From positions 1 to 35,839 of the forward strand of contig CAOKPI010000017.1 in NCBI GenBank assembly GCA_948470605.1: 35,839 bases of DNA, given 5' to 3'. This document shows, piece by piece, positions 25,068-34,238 of this stretch; within the stretch, counting starts at the first letter, position 1; each line of letters begins with the position of its first letter. The notes beneath the pieces were generated by a model. That model did not search any database. It saw only the letters and a program-made list of their open reading frames with translations, and had not been told where the DNA came from. The stretch comes from an uncultured Clostridium sp. (GTDB taxonomy: Bacteria; Bacillota; Clostridia; TANB77; CAG-508). The translations under genes were made by a program, and so were the position numbers.

Positions 25068-26138
25068 ATGAAGAAAAAAGTTTTGTTAGGGATGAGTGGA
25101 GGAGTAGATAGCTCAGTAGCAGCAGTTTTATTACAAAAACAAGGATACGAAATAATTGGTTGTACGATGAAACTATGGGAACCAATGGAGGAAGAACAAG
25201 AAAATACCTGCTGTAAAAATCAAGCTGTATATGATGCAAAAAGAGTTTGTGAGCAATTAGGCATTCCTCATCATACGATAAATTGCAAAAATGAATTCAA
25301 AAGTAAGGTAGTAGATGAGTTTATTCAGGAATATAAAGAAGCAAGAACCCCAAATCCATGTGTAGAATGCAATAAATATTTGAAATTTGGGGTATTCTAT
25401 GAAAAGGCAAAGGAGTTGGGTTGTGATTATATAGCAACTGGTCATTATGCTAGTATTGAATTTTCAAATTCTTATCAACAATATGTTTTAAAAAAGTCAA
25501 AAGAGGAGAAAAAAGACCAAACTTACTTTTTATATACAATTGCAAAAGAAAAGTTACAACATATTCTTTTTCCTTTACAAGATTGTAAGAGCAAGGAAGA
25601 GATTAGAAAAATAGCGGACGAAAATGATTTATTGGTAGCACAAAAGAAAGAGAGTCAAGAAATCTGTTTTGTTCCAGATAATGATTATCAAAGCTTTTTA
25701 AAAAAATATGGTAAGCAAGTATATCCAAAAGGAGATATTGTACAAAAAGATAGGAAAGTTCTAGGACAACATCAAGGCTTTATAAATTATACAATAGGAC
25801 AAAGAAAAGGGATAGGAATATCATATCACGAACCATTATATGTATTGGAATTAGATAAAGAAAAAAATGAAGTAGTGGTAGGCACACAAAAGGAATTGTA
25901 TAAAAAGGAACTGTATGCGAAGGAAATAAATTGGTTGGTTTTTGATGAATTAAAAGAACCCATCCAATGTAAAGCTAAAATTAGATATCGAGCTAAAGAA
26001 GCGAATTGTATAGTATACCCTGATAAGGATATACTTAAAGTAGTATTTGAGGAGGCCCAAAGAGCAATTACACCAGGTCAATCAATCGTTTTTTATGATG
26101 AAGAAGGAGTTGTTCTAGGGGGAGGAAAAATTTTTTAA
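25068..26138 (+). CDS. mnmA: tRNA-specific 2-thiouridylase MnmA
   Basis: MnmA adds sulfur to U34 of tRNA(Lys), tRNA(Glu) and tRNA(Gln). The 356-residue protein has the PP-loop GMSGGVDSSVAAVLL (residues 8-22), the catalytic Cys pair in TPNPCVECNKYLKFG (about 102) and ESQEICFVPDNDYQSFL (about 199), ATGHYA, and the C-terminal β-barrel. The length is typical. Its ATG directly follows the TSCPD stop, so translation is coupled. Confidence 0.96.
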   Translation: MKKKVLLGMSGGVDSSVAAVLLQKQGYEIIGCTMKLWEPMEEEQENTCCKNQAVYDAKRVCEQLGIPHHTINCKNEFKSKVVDEFIQEYKEARTPNPCVECNKYLKFGVFYEKAKELGCDYIATGHYASIEFSNSYQQYVLKKSKEEKKDQTYFLYTIAKEKLQHILFPLQDCKSKEEIRKIADENDLLVAQKKESQEICFVPDNDYQSFLKKYGKQVYPKGDIVQKDRKVLGQHQGFINYTIGQRKGIGISYHEPLYVLELDKEKNEVVVGTQKELYKKELYAKEINWLVFDELKEPIQCKAKIRYRAKEANCIVYPDKDILKVVFEEAQRAITPGQSIVFYDEEGVVLGGGKIF

Positions 26139-26235
26139 AAAACCTTGTATAATCAATTGAATTATGATATAAATATTATAAATATAGCGATAAAAACGTT
26201 ACAATTTAAAGCTTAATAAAAATTAATAAGAGATA

Positions 26236-26361
26236 ACTAAATTTATTAATATTTTTTATAAAGTGACTCCCAACTGCGGACAAACTGTAACGAAAGTAAC
26301 AGTTTGTAACCTTGTTGGTCCCCACGAATTGTCACTTTATAAAAAATATAATAAATTTAGT
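26236..26361 (-). ncRNA. GGGGACCAACAAG structured element, copy 2
   Basis: Outer arms (26236-26267 and 26331-26361) pair almost perfectly over about 31 bases. Read on the - strand, the core (26323-26266) begins GGGGACCAACAAG and ends GTTGGGAGT, as in copy 1. The central hairpin is ACAAACTGT (26280-26288) with ACAGTTTGT (26299-26307). It lies between mnmA and the response regulator, antisense to both. The outer arms differ in sequence from copy 1 but keep self-pairing. Confidence 0.5.
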
Positions 26362-26428
26362 ATAGAAAATTAACAGCTTTGAATAAGTAACATAAAAACA
26401 AAGTGATAGAGAGAAAGGTGGAATGATT

Positions 26429-27169
26429 GTGGAGGAAGAAATCGAGAAAGATGTTAAAACAATTTTAATTGTCGATGATGAACCACCAATTAGAGATATA
26501 TTAGTATATAATTTAGAAAAAGAAGGATATAAAACAATTGAGGCATCTGATGGAGTAACTGCTGTGAATATGGCATTAGAACAAAGTCCAGATTTAATTT
26601 TGTTGGATATTATGCTTCCCAAGTTAGATGGATTGTCTGTATGTAAAAGGATTAAAAATTCTCTAAATGTGCCAATTCTTATGCTAACAGCAAAAGATGG
26701 TGAAATTGATAAGATTTTAGGATTAGAATTAGGGGCAGATGATTATATTACAAAACCTTTTAGTGTCAGAGAATTGGTGGCAAGAGTAAAAGCAAATTTA
26801 AGAAAAGTAGAAGCAGTTTCTAGCAATAAGATAGTAGAGCAACCAAGTGAAGAAAAGAAGAAGGAAAGCAAGATCGTAGTAGGAGAATTAGAATTAGACT
26901 TGGATAAATTTGAGGTTAAGGTTAGAGGAGAGGTAATCGATTTAACTTTAAGAGAATTTGAGGTTTTAAAATTTTTAGCCTCACAGCCAGAGCAAGTTGT
27001 TACGAGAGAAACTTTATTAGAAAAAGTATGGGGCTATGAATATTATGGAGATATTAGAACAGTTGATGTTACCGTTAGAAGAATTAGAGAAAAAATTGAA
27101 CAAGATACTTCTATACCTAGAATATTAATTACAAAAAGAGGAGTAGGATATTATATAGCTTCAAAATAG
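26429..27169 (+). CDS. OmpR/PhoB-family response regulator
   Basis: This protein of about 246 residues has an N-terminal receiver domain (ILIVDDEPPIRDIL with the acidic pair, LILLDIMLPKLDG with the phosphorylated Asp, LMLTAKD, and the conserved Lys in YITKPFSVREL). The C-terminal winged helix has DLTLREFEVLKFLASQP, LLEKVWGYEYYGDIRTVDV and TKRGVGYYI. It resembles WalR/PhoB, but no histidine kinase gene follows, so it is an orphan here. A linker rich in Glu/Lys lies at about 135-150. GTG 26429 is preferred because AAAGGTGG is seven bases upstream; ATG 26423 is only three bases from it. Confidence 0.92.
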   Translation: MEEEIEKDVKTILIVDDEPPIRDILVYNLEKEGYKTIEASDGVTAVNMALEQSPDLILLDIMLPKLDGLSVCKRIKNSLNVPILMLTAKDGEIDKILGLELGADDYITKPFSVRELVARVKANLRKVEAVSSNKIVEQPSEEKKKESKIVVGELELDLDKFEVKVRGEVIDLTLREFEVLKFLASQPEQVVTRETLLEKVWGYEYYGDIRTVDVTVRRIREKIEQDTSIPRILITKRGVGYYIASK

Positions 27170-27209
27170 AAAAAATTGTGGAAGAGGAGTTTCTCTTTCG
27201 CAATTTTTT
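27170..27209 (+). terminator. Terminator of the response regulator gene
   Basis: AAAATTGTGGAAGAG pairs with CTCTTTCGCAATTTT, with two G-U pairs, around a short loop, followed by T residues. Confidence 0.85.
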
Positions 27210-27311
27210 CAAATTACAAAGTGTTTTTAAAATAAAATCATTATTGTGGCTGTGTACCTTGTTATTTGTCGAAAAATGCGATGAAAAGTAGGAAAAAATA
27301 GGAAAAATGCC

Positions 27312-27340
27312 TTGACAATTAATAGGATAGAAATTATACT
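27312..27340 (+). promoter_or_regulatory. Promoter of the Rpn-family gene
   Basis: TTGACA (27312-27317), 17 bases, then TATACT (27335-27340), a near-consensus promoter. AAGGAGGGAGG follows at about 27371-27381. The 238-base gap between the two genes otherwise holds only the upstream terminator. Confidence 0.75.
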
Positions 27341-27407
27341 TTTAATGAATTATATAATTTGTGAAATGATATAAGGAGGGAGGATAGTAAGTCGACTGAA
27401 AAAATTT

Positions 27408-28031
27408 ATGAATAGAAAATTTATATCAAAAAGTAATAGAGTGTTAAGAAAAGTTTTAAATTTAAAAGAAAATTTAGATATCTTACAAGATTTTATAGAA
27501 ACGTTTTTAAAGATAAAAATTCAGGAAATCAAATTAAATCCATATTTAGAAAGTAAATCAAATAATTTGCCATCTCCAGAGAATTTTGGCATTGCAGATG
27601 TAAGAATTAAACTACAAAACCAAGAGGAATTAAATGTTGGAATTCAGTTTATAGATGGAAAATTTGCACAAAATAAAATGTTATTATATTATGCACAAAT
27701 TCATTCTAATCAATTGGAATATCAAGACAATAGGAAGATGGCAAAAACCGTTACGATTAATTTATTAGATTTTAATTATTTAAAGGCAGAAAATTATTTT
27801 AATAAAATTGTAATACCATCCAAAGTAGAGCATCAGATTGAGTTATATGTATTAGAATTACCAAAGTTTGTGCCAAATGGAGAAAAGTTATGGGATAAGC
27901 AGGAGGCGTGGATGAGGTATTTGTGTGGGCCGCAAAAAGCCTCTATACAAGAGGTTTTGAAACAATGTGATAAAATTAAAAAGTTGGATGTCTTGTTAGA
28001 AGAATATTGGGAAAATGAGACAATGGAATAG
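27408..28031 (+). CDS. Rpn/PD-(D/E)XK nuclease family transposase-like protein
   Basis: The 207-residue protein matches the Rpn (recombination-promoting nuclease) family, common in Clostridia. NFGIADVRIKLQNQEELNVGIQ (about 62-84) aligns with the family core D-x(n)-(E)-x-Q, and LLYYAQIHSNQL follows as usual. The catalytic Glu normally before Ile-Gln is Gly here (VGIQ instead of IEIQ), so nuclease activity is doubtful. The start is uncertain. ATG 27408 lies 26 bases after the strong AAGGAGG, while an in-frame CTG at 27396 lies closer. It is convergent with the T7SS operon. Confidence 0.75.
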   Translation: MNRKFISKSNRVLRKVLNLKENLDILQDFIETFLKIKIQEIKLNPYLESKSNNLPSPENFGIADVRIKLQNQEELNVGIQFIDGKFAQNKMLLYYAQIHSNQLEYQDNRKMAKTVTINLLDFNYLKAENYFNKIVIPSKVEHQIELYVLELPKFVPNGEKLWDKQEAWMRYLCGPQKASIQEVLKQCDKIKKLDVLLEEYWENETME

Positions 28032-28044
28032 AGAATTTATAAAT

Positions 28045-28082
28045 AAAAAATAGGCTTAAGAAGAACAAGCCTCCTTAAGCCT
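28045..28082 (-). terminator. Terminator of the T7SS operon
   Basis: AGGCTTAAG (28052-28060) pairs perfectly with CTTAAGCCT (28074-28082). On the - strand the stem is followed by ATTTTTTATTT. It also lies 20 bases after the Rpn stop, but the T tract favours the - strand. Confidence 0.85.
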
Positions 28083-28089
28083 TATAAAG

Positions 28090-28341
28090 TTATAGTAAGA
28101 TTATTTCAGATCCATTTCTAATAGAAGTTTCTTTTACTGTTAAATTTGGATCGAATGGATTTGCTGTTAATTTATCATATAAATTTGGCATTTTTTGTGG
28201 CTGATAGTAACCACTACTAAACTCATAAACAGCTTTTATTAATAGATTAATTACATTATAGATTCTTTTGTTTAAAGGAATCCATACATCATATTGTTCT
28301 TCAATCATAGGGACATATAATTTAACTAATATTTTATTCAT
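28090..28341 (-). CDS. esaB: EsaB/YukD-like ubiquitin-fold T7SS protein
   Basis: This 83-residue protein fits the EsaB/YukD family, small cytosolic ubiquitin-fold proteins of Firmicutes T7SS: ILVKLYVPMIEEQYDVWIPLNKRIYNVINLL near the start and LTVKETSIRNGSEIILL at the end. ATG 28341 overlaps the stop region of essC (GATGAATAA), so translation is coupled. A GTG nine bases upstream is a weaker alternative. Its place directly after essC supports the call. It is the last gene before the operon terminator. Confidence 0.8.
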   Translation of the reverse strand: MNKILVKLYVPMIEEQYDVWIPLNKRIYNVINLLIKAVYEFSSGYYQPQKMPNLYDKLTANPFDPNLTVKETSIRNGSEIILL

Positions 28342-31300
28342 CGTCGTCACCTGATTCTTTCATTCCTAAAAGTTTTATAAATGTTGGTTCACCTTGTTTT
28401 ACGGCGTAACCAAAACTAATACCGCAATTATTAACAATGTCTTTACCATTTGAATCTACATTTAATAGATATTGATCATCTATACCATTTCCTACCCATA
28501 TACCAGTATCTCCCATAAGATAATCTTTGTACCATTCATCGTATTCATGATTTTTTAATCGAGTTGCATTTTCTACAAGAAGGAAACTATATTTTTCTGT
28601 TTCTTCAGCTTTTTTGAGCATTTCTGCAAATTCATCTTCTTCTATTTCATTTAAAAACTTATCGATTCCTATGATGATACATAGCGAATATTTACTATTT
28701 TTTGAGTTTTTTTCTATTTTCGAGATTAAATGGTTATAAGTATCGGATAAATCAATTTTTTTAGCTTGTAGTGCTCTTTCCGCATCAATTATATTTATTT
28801 CTATCTCTTTTAATTGTTTTAGACCTTCTAATATATGAAGAGTAAATTCTATGCTATCTTCTACATTTTTTGAAGTAATGATATGGATAAGGTTTTTTGT
28901 AAAATCATAGGTAAAAGCTGTAAGGCTTTTTTTCGCAATGCCTATTGGTACAGTGGCTAAATCTGTAAAAGAGTTTTCTACATCTTCCCATGTGACTCTA
29001 TTAGGTAGTACAGGTATAGGTTTAGCCATCGTTTTATTTTTTTCCTTTAATTTTTCATTTGTTTCTTTTATATGTAGATTCCAATTTTCTGGTTCGCATA
29101 TTTTAGCTGTTTGGAATTCATAAATTTGTCCATCAATAATATCTAAAAGTCCTCTACCAAAGATAGGGGAAGGTCTTTTCTTTCCTACTTTTTCAAAAAT
29201 ATTATAATAGTCATCTTCGTTATTTAATTGTAAAGCTATGGTTTGCTTAAAATTCTGAGCCAAGCGATATCGTATATCATTATGAGTATTGGCCGTAATC
29301 AAGAATGTAATGCCACACTTGATACCTTCTCTTGTTAGCATTTGTAAAGTATCTTCATAATCATCTTCATAATTTTCAGAAAATGCTTCATAATTATTTA
29401 TGATAATTACCAGCATTGGCATAGATTTTTTATTTTTTTGTAAATACAGATTATAATCTCCATTATATTCTGATAAAATAGATTTTCTATCTCTAATTTC
29501 TTTTTGAAGCATATCGAAAAGTCTACTAAGTTTTTCAACATCATTGATAAAAACAACATCACCAACATTTGGACTTTCTTTAAAAATCTTTAATGCTTCA
29601 CTACCAAAGTCTAATAAATATAACTGAGCTTCTTCGGCAGTATGTGTTGTCATGATATCATATACAACGGTACTTAATAAGGTTTCTTTTCCACTATCAG
29701 CATTTCCAAAAACAACTGTATTTCCTCCTGTAGAGAGATTAAGGTTTACGATTCCTTGACGTTGATTGAATGGGTCATCGTATTCACCAATTACGGGAGA
29801 AATGATATGTTCTTCCTCTTTACTATGATATTTTTTTCTTAGGTCTTGAAGGTAAATGGTTTCTGGAATCGTATCTAACCATAATTGATTTGGTTTTATA
29901 TTTTCTTGTTTTGCTAAATCATACATATATTTAACAATATTCGTTAATTAGTCTCCTTGACTACTAACTACTTTTTGAGAAGAATTATCTAATTTTTTTA
30001 TAATAGTTCCAATATTAGCAATAAATTCAATAGAAGTGTCTAGTTTCTTTTTAATAGTATCAGATGGAAAATAGGGAGCACCTGACCATCCCGATTGTCC
30101 TAAAGCAAAATATTCATTATTTCCAACTTGTATATAAAATTGTCCTGCATTTCTTAAATTAGCAGCATCAGGTCTTTGGATGACATCCATACTATCTTCG
30201 CTAGCTTGTACTTTTAGACAAATTCCAAATTTACTATTACTACGAATTTGGTCATTTACAATTCCAGCTGGTTTTTGTGTTGCTAAGATAAGATGAACAC
30301 CTAAACTACGTCCAATTCTTGATACACTCATTAATTCTTCCATGAAATCTTCTTGCTGTTGTTTTAATTCAGCAAACTCGTCACAAATAATTAATAGATG
30401 AGGAATTGGTTCATCAACAATGCCTTCATGATATAATTTCTGGTATTTATAGATATCAATTGTACTTTCATCTGTTTTATCTCTAGCTTCGTTAAAGATA
30501 ATTTGTCTTCTTCTTAATTCACTTTGAATGGAAGATAGAGACCTTTGAAGCCCTACTGTGTCAATATTTGTGATAGTTCCTACTAAATGTGGTAATCGCG
30601 TGTCTTTTTTCATGAATGCTCCAGCTAATCCACCACCTTTATAATCAATTAGTAAAAATGTTACATCATCAGGGTGATAATTAATGGCTAATGATAGTAT
30701 GTAAGTAATGATAAATTCACTTTTTCCAGAGCCTGTGCTACCAGCAATTAATCCATGTGGTCCATGGAATTTTTCGTGAACGTCAAGAATAATAGGCATG
30801 CCAGTACTATCAATACCAATAGGAGCTTTTAAAGATAAGGTAGAGTCATTTTTATTCCATTTTTCTAATATATTTAATTGTTCAATACGACCAGCATCAT
30901 ACATTTCTAAGAAAGTATAATTGTTAGGCAGAAGAATTTCATTAGAGGAATTATATTTAATTGGAATATTGGCTAAATTTCTGGCAACTTCTTCAAATTG
31001 AAAGTTTTCAGAAGATTCAAAAGAAAATTGTATATGGCTTTTTTTATCAGAAGATAAGGATATTTTATTATCAAAAAGCATACCCAAAGCTCCATTAAGG
31101 TTAATAAATGTTTTACATTCGTTTGGCAGTTGAGTTAGATTATGATTCATACATAAAAGGCTAAATCCTAAATTACTTTTCATTTTTAAGATGTCAGTTA
31201 TAATTTTTAAATTTTCTATCATTTTATAATCATCTGTAATAATCAAATAATAAGGAGAAAACATCTTATAATCTATCCCATCAGTTTCATACTGCATTCT

Positions 31301-32935
31301 ATTTTGTAATTCTTCTTCTAAATATTTAGAGATTTCTCTCATATCATTATATTCATCAGCAAAAAAACGAATCTGCTTAGTATTATTCCAAAGATGTGGT
31401 AACATTTTTAGATATTCCCATTTTTTTTGTTTATCTTCTTTTACAAGAAATACTAATTTTAAATCTTCATAACTTTGAAAAGCAATTAATTGCATAATAA
31501 GATTTTGAATGTATTGATACATTTCCTTATTATCAGCTTCTACTAGTGCAGAAATGTTCTTTTCAACCAAGGAAAGAGTAATAGGTACATCATCTAATTT
31601 TTTTGCTTCTTTTGCAATTCCTCCTAGAATTTCAACTAAATTATCATCATCCATTGTAAATTGCTCTTCTGGATATTGAATATCGATATTTAGCGGGACA
31701 TTTCCACGACCTAGTCGAAGGGTAAGAAAATCATGGTCTTCAATTTTTCTTTCCCATAAACGATGGCTTTTACTTAAAATAATATTTTGACATTCTTTGG
31801 CAGATAGGTAGTTATTATATAGTGTTGATTTTTGTTTTTCTATAATTTCATTAATCACCATAATTCTGGAATTAAGGTATTTTATATATTTTTTGTGGCG
31901 ATTTTCTTCATATCTTATTTTTTGTCTTTTTTCATATTTATGGGTTAATATTGGAAAAAGTATCATACTAATCATCATAACAAATGCCATAATGAAAGAA
32001 GGAGCAGTATCTTTAAAAGTTGCTGTTCCATTTAATAATCCACTCATGGATGAAAACATCGAAATCATCATGACAGCTCCCATAGATATGGTAGAACCAA
32101 GAACTAAGAAAGCAGGCATTTCTTCTTTGTTTTGTATTTGTGGCGGTGGGTCTATTTTAACTTTTTCACATTCTATAATATTAGCAATTCTAGGAGCTCT
32201 AGAAAAGTATTCATCTCTTGTATATAATTCTATTTCACCATCTTCTTCATCTTGTGTATTTATCCTATCATATTTTGTTTCGTTCAGAACAAGATTATTT
32301 TTATTATAAATTACCTGTAAGGGATTCATAAAGATACTATTTCCTATTAGAATCAATTTTAGTCCCATAATAAAAATAACATCTCCATTATGTAAGACTG
32401 TTCTTTTTGTAGATACAGGAATATTATTAACAAAAGTTCCAAATTTCAAATCAAAGTTTTCTATCACCCATTTACCATTAGTGAAAGAAATTCGAGTATG
32501 AGTTCTATTTACAAGTGGATTGTTATATGAGATGTGGTTATGCAATCCATTTCCAATTAAGATTTCTTTTGTGTTCTTGATATCTAGATGTAAAAAGTCT
32601 TTCTCATAAGAAGGAGAGCAGTATAAAATAAATAAATCTTGATAATTTTCTAAATATAAGAAATGGATACTATATTCTTTTAGAATTATTTTATTCATTA
32701 TTTTTTCATTATCTGGTTTTATTTTAATATCACTTTCGGAAATAGTAATACATTTTGAGTTGATTATTTTCATATAATTATTACTTGTAATCTGCCAATT
32801 TCCATCTTTTCCTTCTATATTGATTAATTTTTTTTCTATTTCTCCACTTTTATCACTAATCCAATAATTTCCGATTGTTGTTTGTGGTAAATTAATTTTA
32901 TAAATAGAGTTTTTCCCTACTAATGTTGCTAACAA
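28334..32935 (-). CDS. essC: EssC-type T7SS ATPase, interrupted by one in-frame TAA
   Basis: EssC is the membrane ATPase motor of Firmicutes type VII secretion. Two parts lie in one frame. Part 1 (about 995 residues, to 29948) has an N-terminal FHA domain pair (second with ILIGNGLHNHISYNNPLVNR), two membrane helices (about 280-340), and ATPase 1 with Walker A GSTGSGKSE (about 730) and Walker B FLLIDYKGGG. A TAA follows SSQGD. The frame then stays open and reads into part 2 (ATG at 29926, 530 residues), with ATPase 2 (Walker A GNADSGKET) and a degenerate ATPase 3. Part 2's ATG has no close ribosome binding site; AAGGAG lies 28 bases upstream. The gene start is probably TTG 32935, nine bases after AAGGAG, since the ATG at 32944 touches the ribosome binding site. 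Confidence 0.92.
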
Positions 32936-32959
32936 ATGTAACATCTCCTTTTTCTAGTA

Positions 32960-34189
32960 CTAAAAATTTTTTTCAAAGCTACCAACGGATTCATTACCAG
33001 AAATGTTTTTTTCAAAACTACTGATAGATTCATTACCAGAGACATTTTTTTGAATGTTACCAACAAATTTACCAGAAATCTGATTACCAGAATTATTTTT
33101 TTGAATGTTACCAACAAGTTTATGAGAACCATTAGAATTTGTTAGTTTAGTTTTGTTGGTTTTAGTATTTTTTGCTAAATTACTAGAGGCTTTTTGAATC
33201 TTACCAGAAATCTGATTACCAGAATTACTTTTTTGAACGTTACCAACAAGTTTATGAGAACCATTAGAATTTGTTAGTTTAGTTTTGTCAGTTTTAGTAT
33301 TTTTTGCTGGATTACTAGAGGATTTTTGAATCTTGCCAGAAATCTGATTACCAGAATTATTTTTTTGAATGTTACCAACAAGTTTATGAGAACCATTAGA
33401 ATTTTTTACTTTAGTTTTGTTGGTTTTAGTATTTTTTGCTGGATTACTAGAGACTTTTTGAATCTTACCAGAAATCTGATTACCAGAATTATTTTTTTGA
33501 ACGTTACCAGCAAGTTTATGAGAAGCATTAGAATTTGTTAGTTTAGTTTTGTTAGTTTTGCTATTTTTTGCTGGATTACTAGAAACCTTAGTTTTTGTCG
33601 ATTTAGAATTTGCTACTTTGGTTTTGTTAGCCTTGCTATTTTTTGCTTCATTACTAGATACTTTAGTTTTTGTTGATTTAGAATTTGCCACTTTGGTTTT
33701 GTTAGCTTTGCTATTTTTTGCTCCGTTACTAGCTACTTTGGTATTAGTTGATTTAGAATTTGCTACTTTGGTTTTGCTAGCCTTACTATTTTTTGATTTA
33801 CTACTAGATACTGTAATTTTTTTAGTTTTACTACTTTTTGTTTTTTTATTAGATAGTTTAGAGTTTGCTTTACTTGATAATTTATAAGAGGATGCTTTTT
33901 TTAAGCCAAGGGCAGCAACTGCCTTAGAAGCATTTGTATCCACTTTTTGAAAATCATGAATTACTTCATTTACAACAGAAAGCAAACTTTTCATAACTTT
34001 AATAGAATCATTTATCTGTCCAATTAATTTATTACAGTAGTCCTTGTTAAAACCTTTAGACATAGCCGTTTTCACTTTAGTCCTACAATTACCAAGGACT
34101 TTTATTGAGTGTTCAACATTTGCAATGGATATTTTTTTCATTTTATTGACATCAACATATACTTCCTTTTTTCCACTTTTTTTTGACAT
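32960..34189 (-). CDS. T7SS-associated protein: helical WXG100-like head and Lys/Ser/Asn repeat tail
   Basis: This protein of about 409 residues matches no family I know. Residues 20-95 form two long helices like a WXG100/ESX protein, but with Phe instead of Trp in the turn (SKGFNKDY), and end IHDFQKVDTNAS. The rest is a basic, low-complexity tail with three layers of repeats: three 25-residue units (33587-33811, such as VANSKSTKTKVSSNEAKNSK), four 44-residue units (33068-33586, containing GSHKLVGNIQKNNSGNQISG), and two or three shorter SGNES-SFEKN units at the end. There is no signal peptide or membrane helix. It starts behind AAGGAG; the ATG at 34195 is an alternative. It lies between the possible effector and essC. 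It could be a secreted T7SS substrate or a surface or nucleic-acid-binding protein. Confidence 0.75.
   Translation of the reverse strand: MSKKSGKKEVYVDVNKMKKISIANVEHSIKVLGNCRTKVKTAMSKGFNKDYCNKLIGQINDSIKVMKSLLSVVNEVIHDFQKVDTNASKAVAALGLKKASSYKLSSKANSKLSNKKTKSSKTKKITVSSSKSKNSKASKTKVANSKSTNTKVASNGAKNSKANKTKVANSKSTKTKVSSNEAKNSKANKTKVANSKSTKTKVSSNPAKNSKTNKTKLTNSNASHKLAGNVQKNNSGNQISGKIQKVSSNPAKNTKTNKTKVKNSNGSHKLVGNIQKNNSGNQISGKIQKSSSNPAKNTKTDKTKLTNSNGSHKLVGNVQKSNSGNQISGKIQKASSNLAKNTKTNKTKLTNSNGSHKLVGNIQKNNSGNQISGKFVGNIQKNVSGNESISSFEKNISGNESVGSFEKNF
33068..33811 (-). repeat. Tandem repeats inside the T7SS-associated gene
   Basis: There are two tandem arrays: three 75-base units (33587-33811) and four 132-base units (33068-33586), coding for 25- and 44-residue repeats. 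Units are highly similar at DNA level, so recent duplication and copy-number variation between strains are likely. Confidence 0.85.
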
Positions 34190-34238
34190 TAACATATACT
34201 CCTTTTTCTAACTTTATTTTTCCCATTATTTTATTTAA

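Noticed and set aside
33068..33811. Regular repeats that could suggest a CRISPR array
   Set aside because: Units are 75 and 132 bases without unique spacers, and they stay in one reading frame; they are protein repeats.
33549..33887. Leu/Val-rich open frame that looks like a membrane protein
   Set aside because: It is the antisense of the Lys/Ser/Asn repeat array, and its repetitive hydrophobic pattern comes from that.
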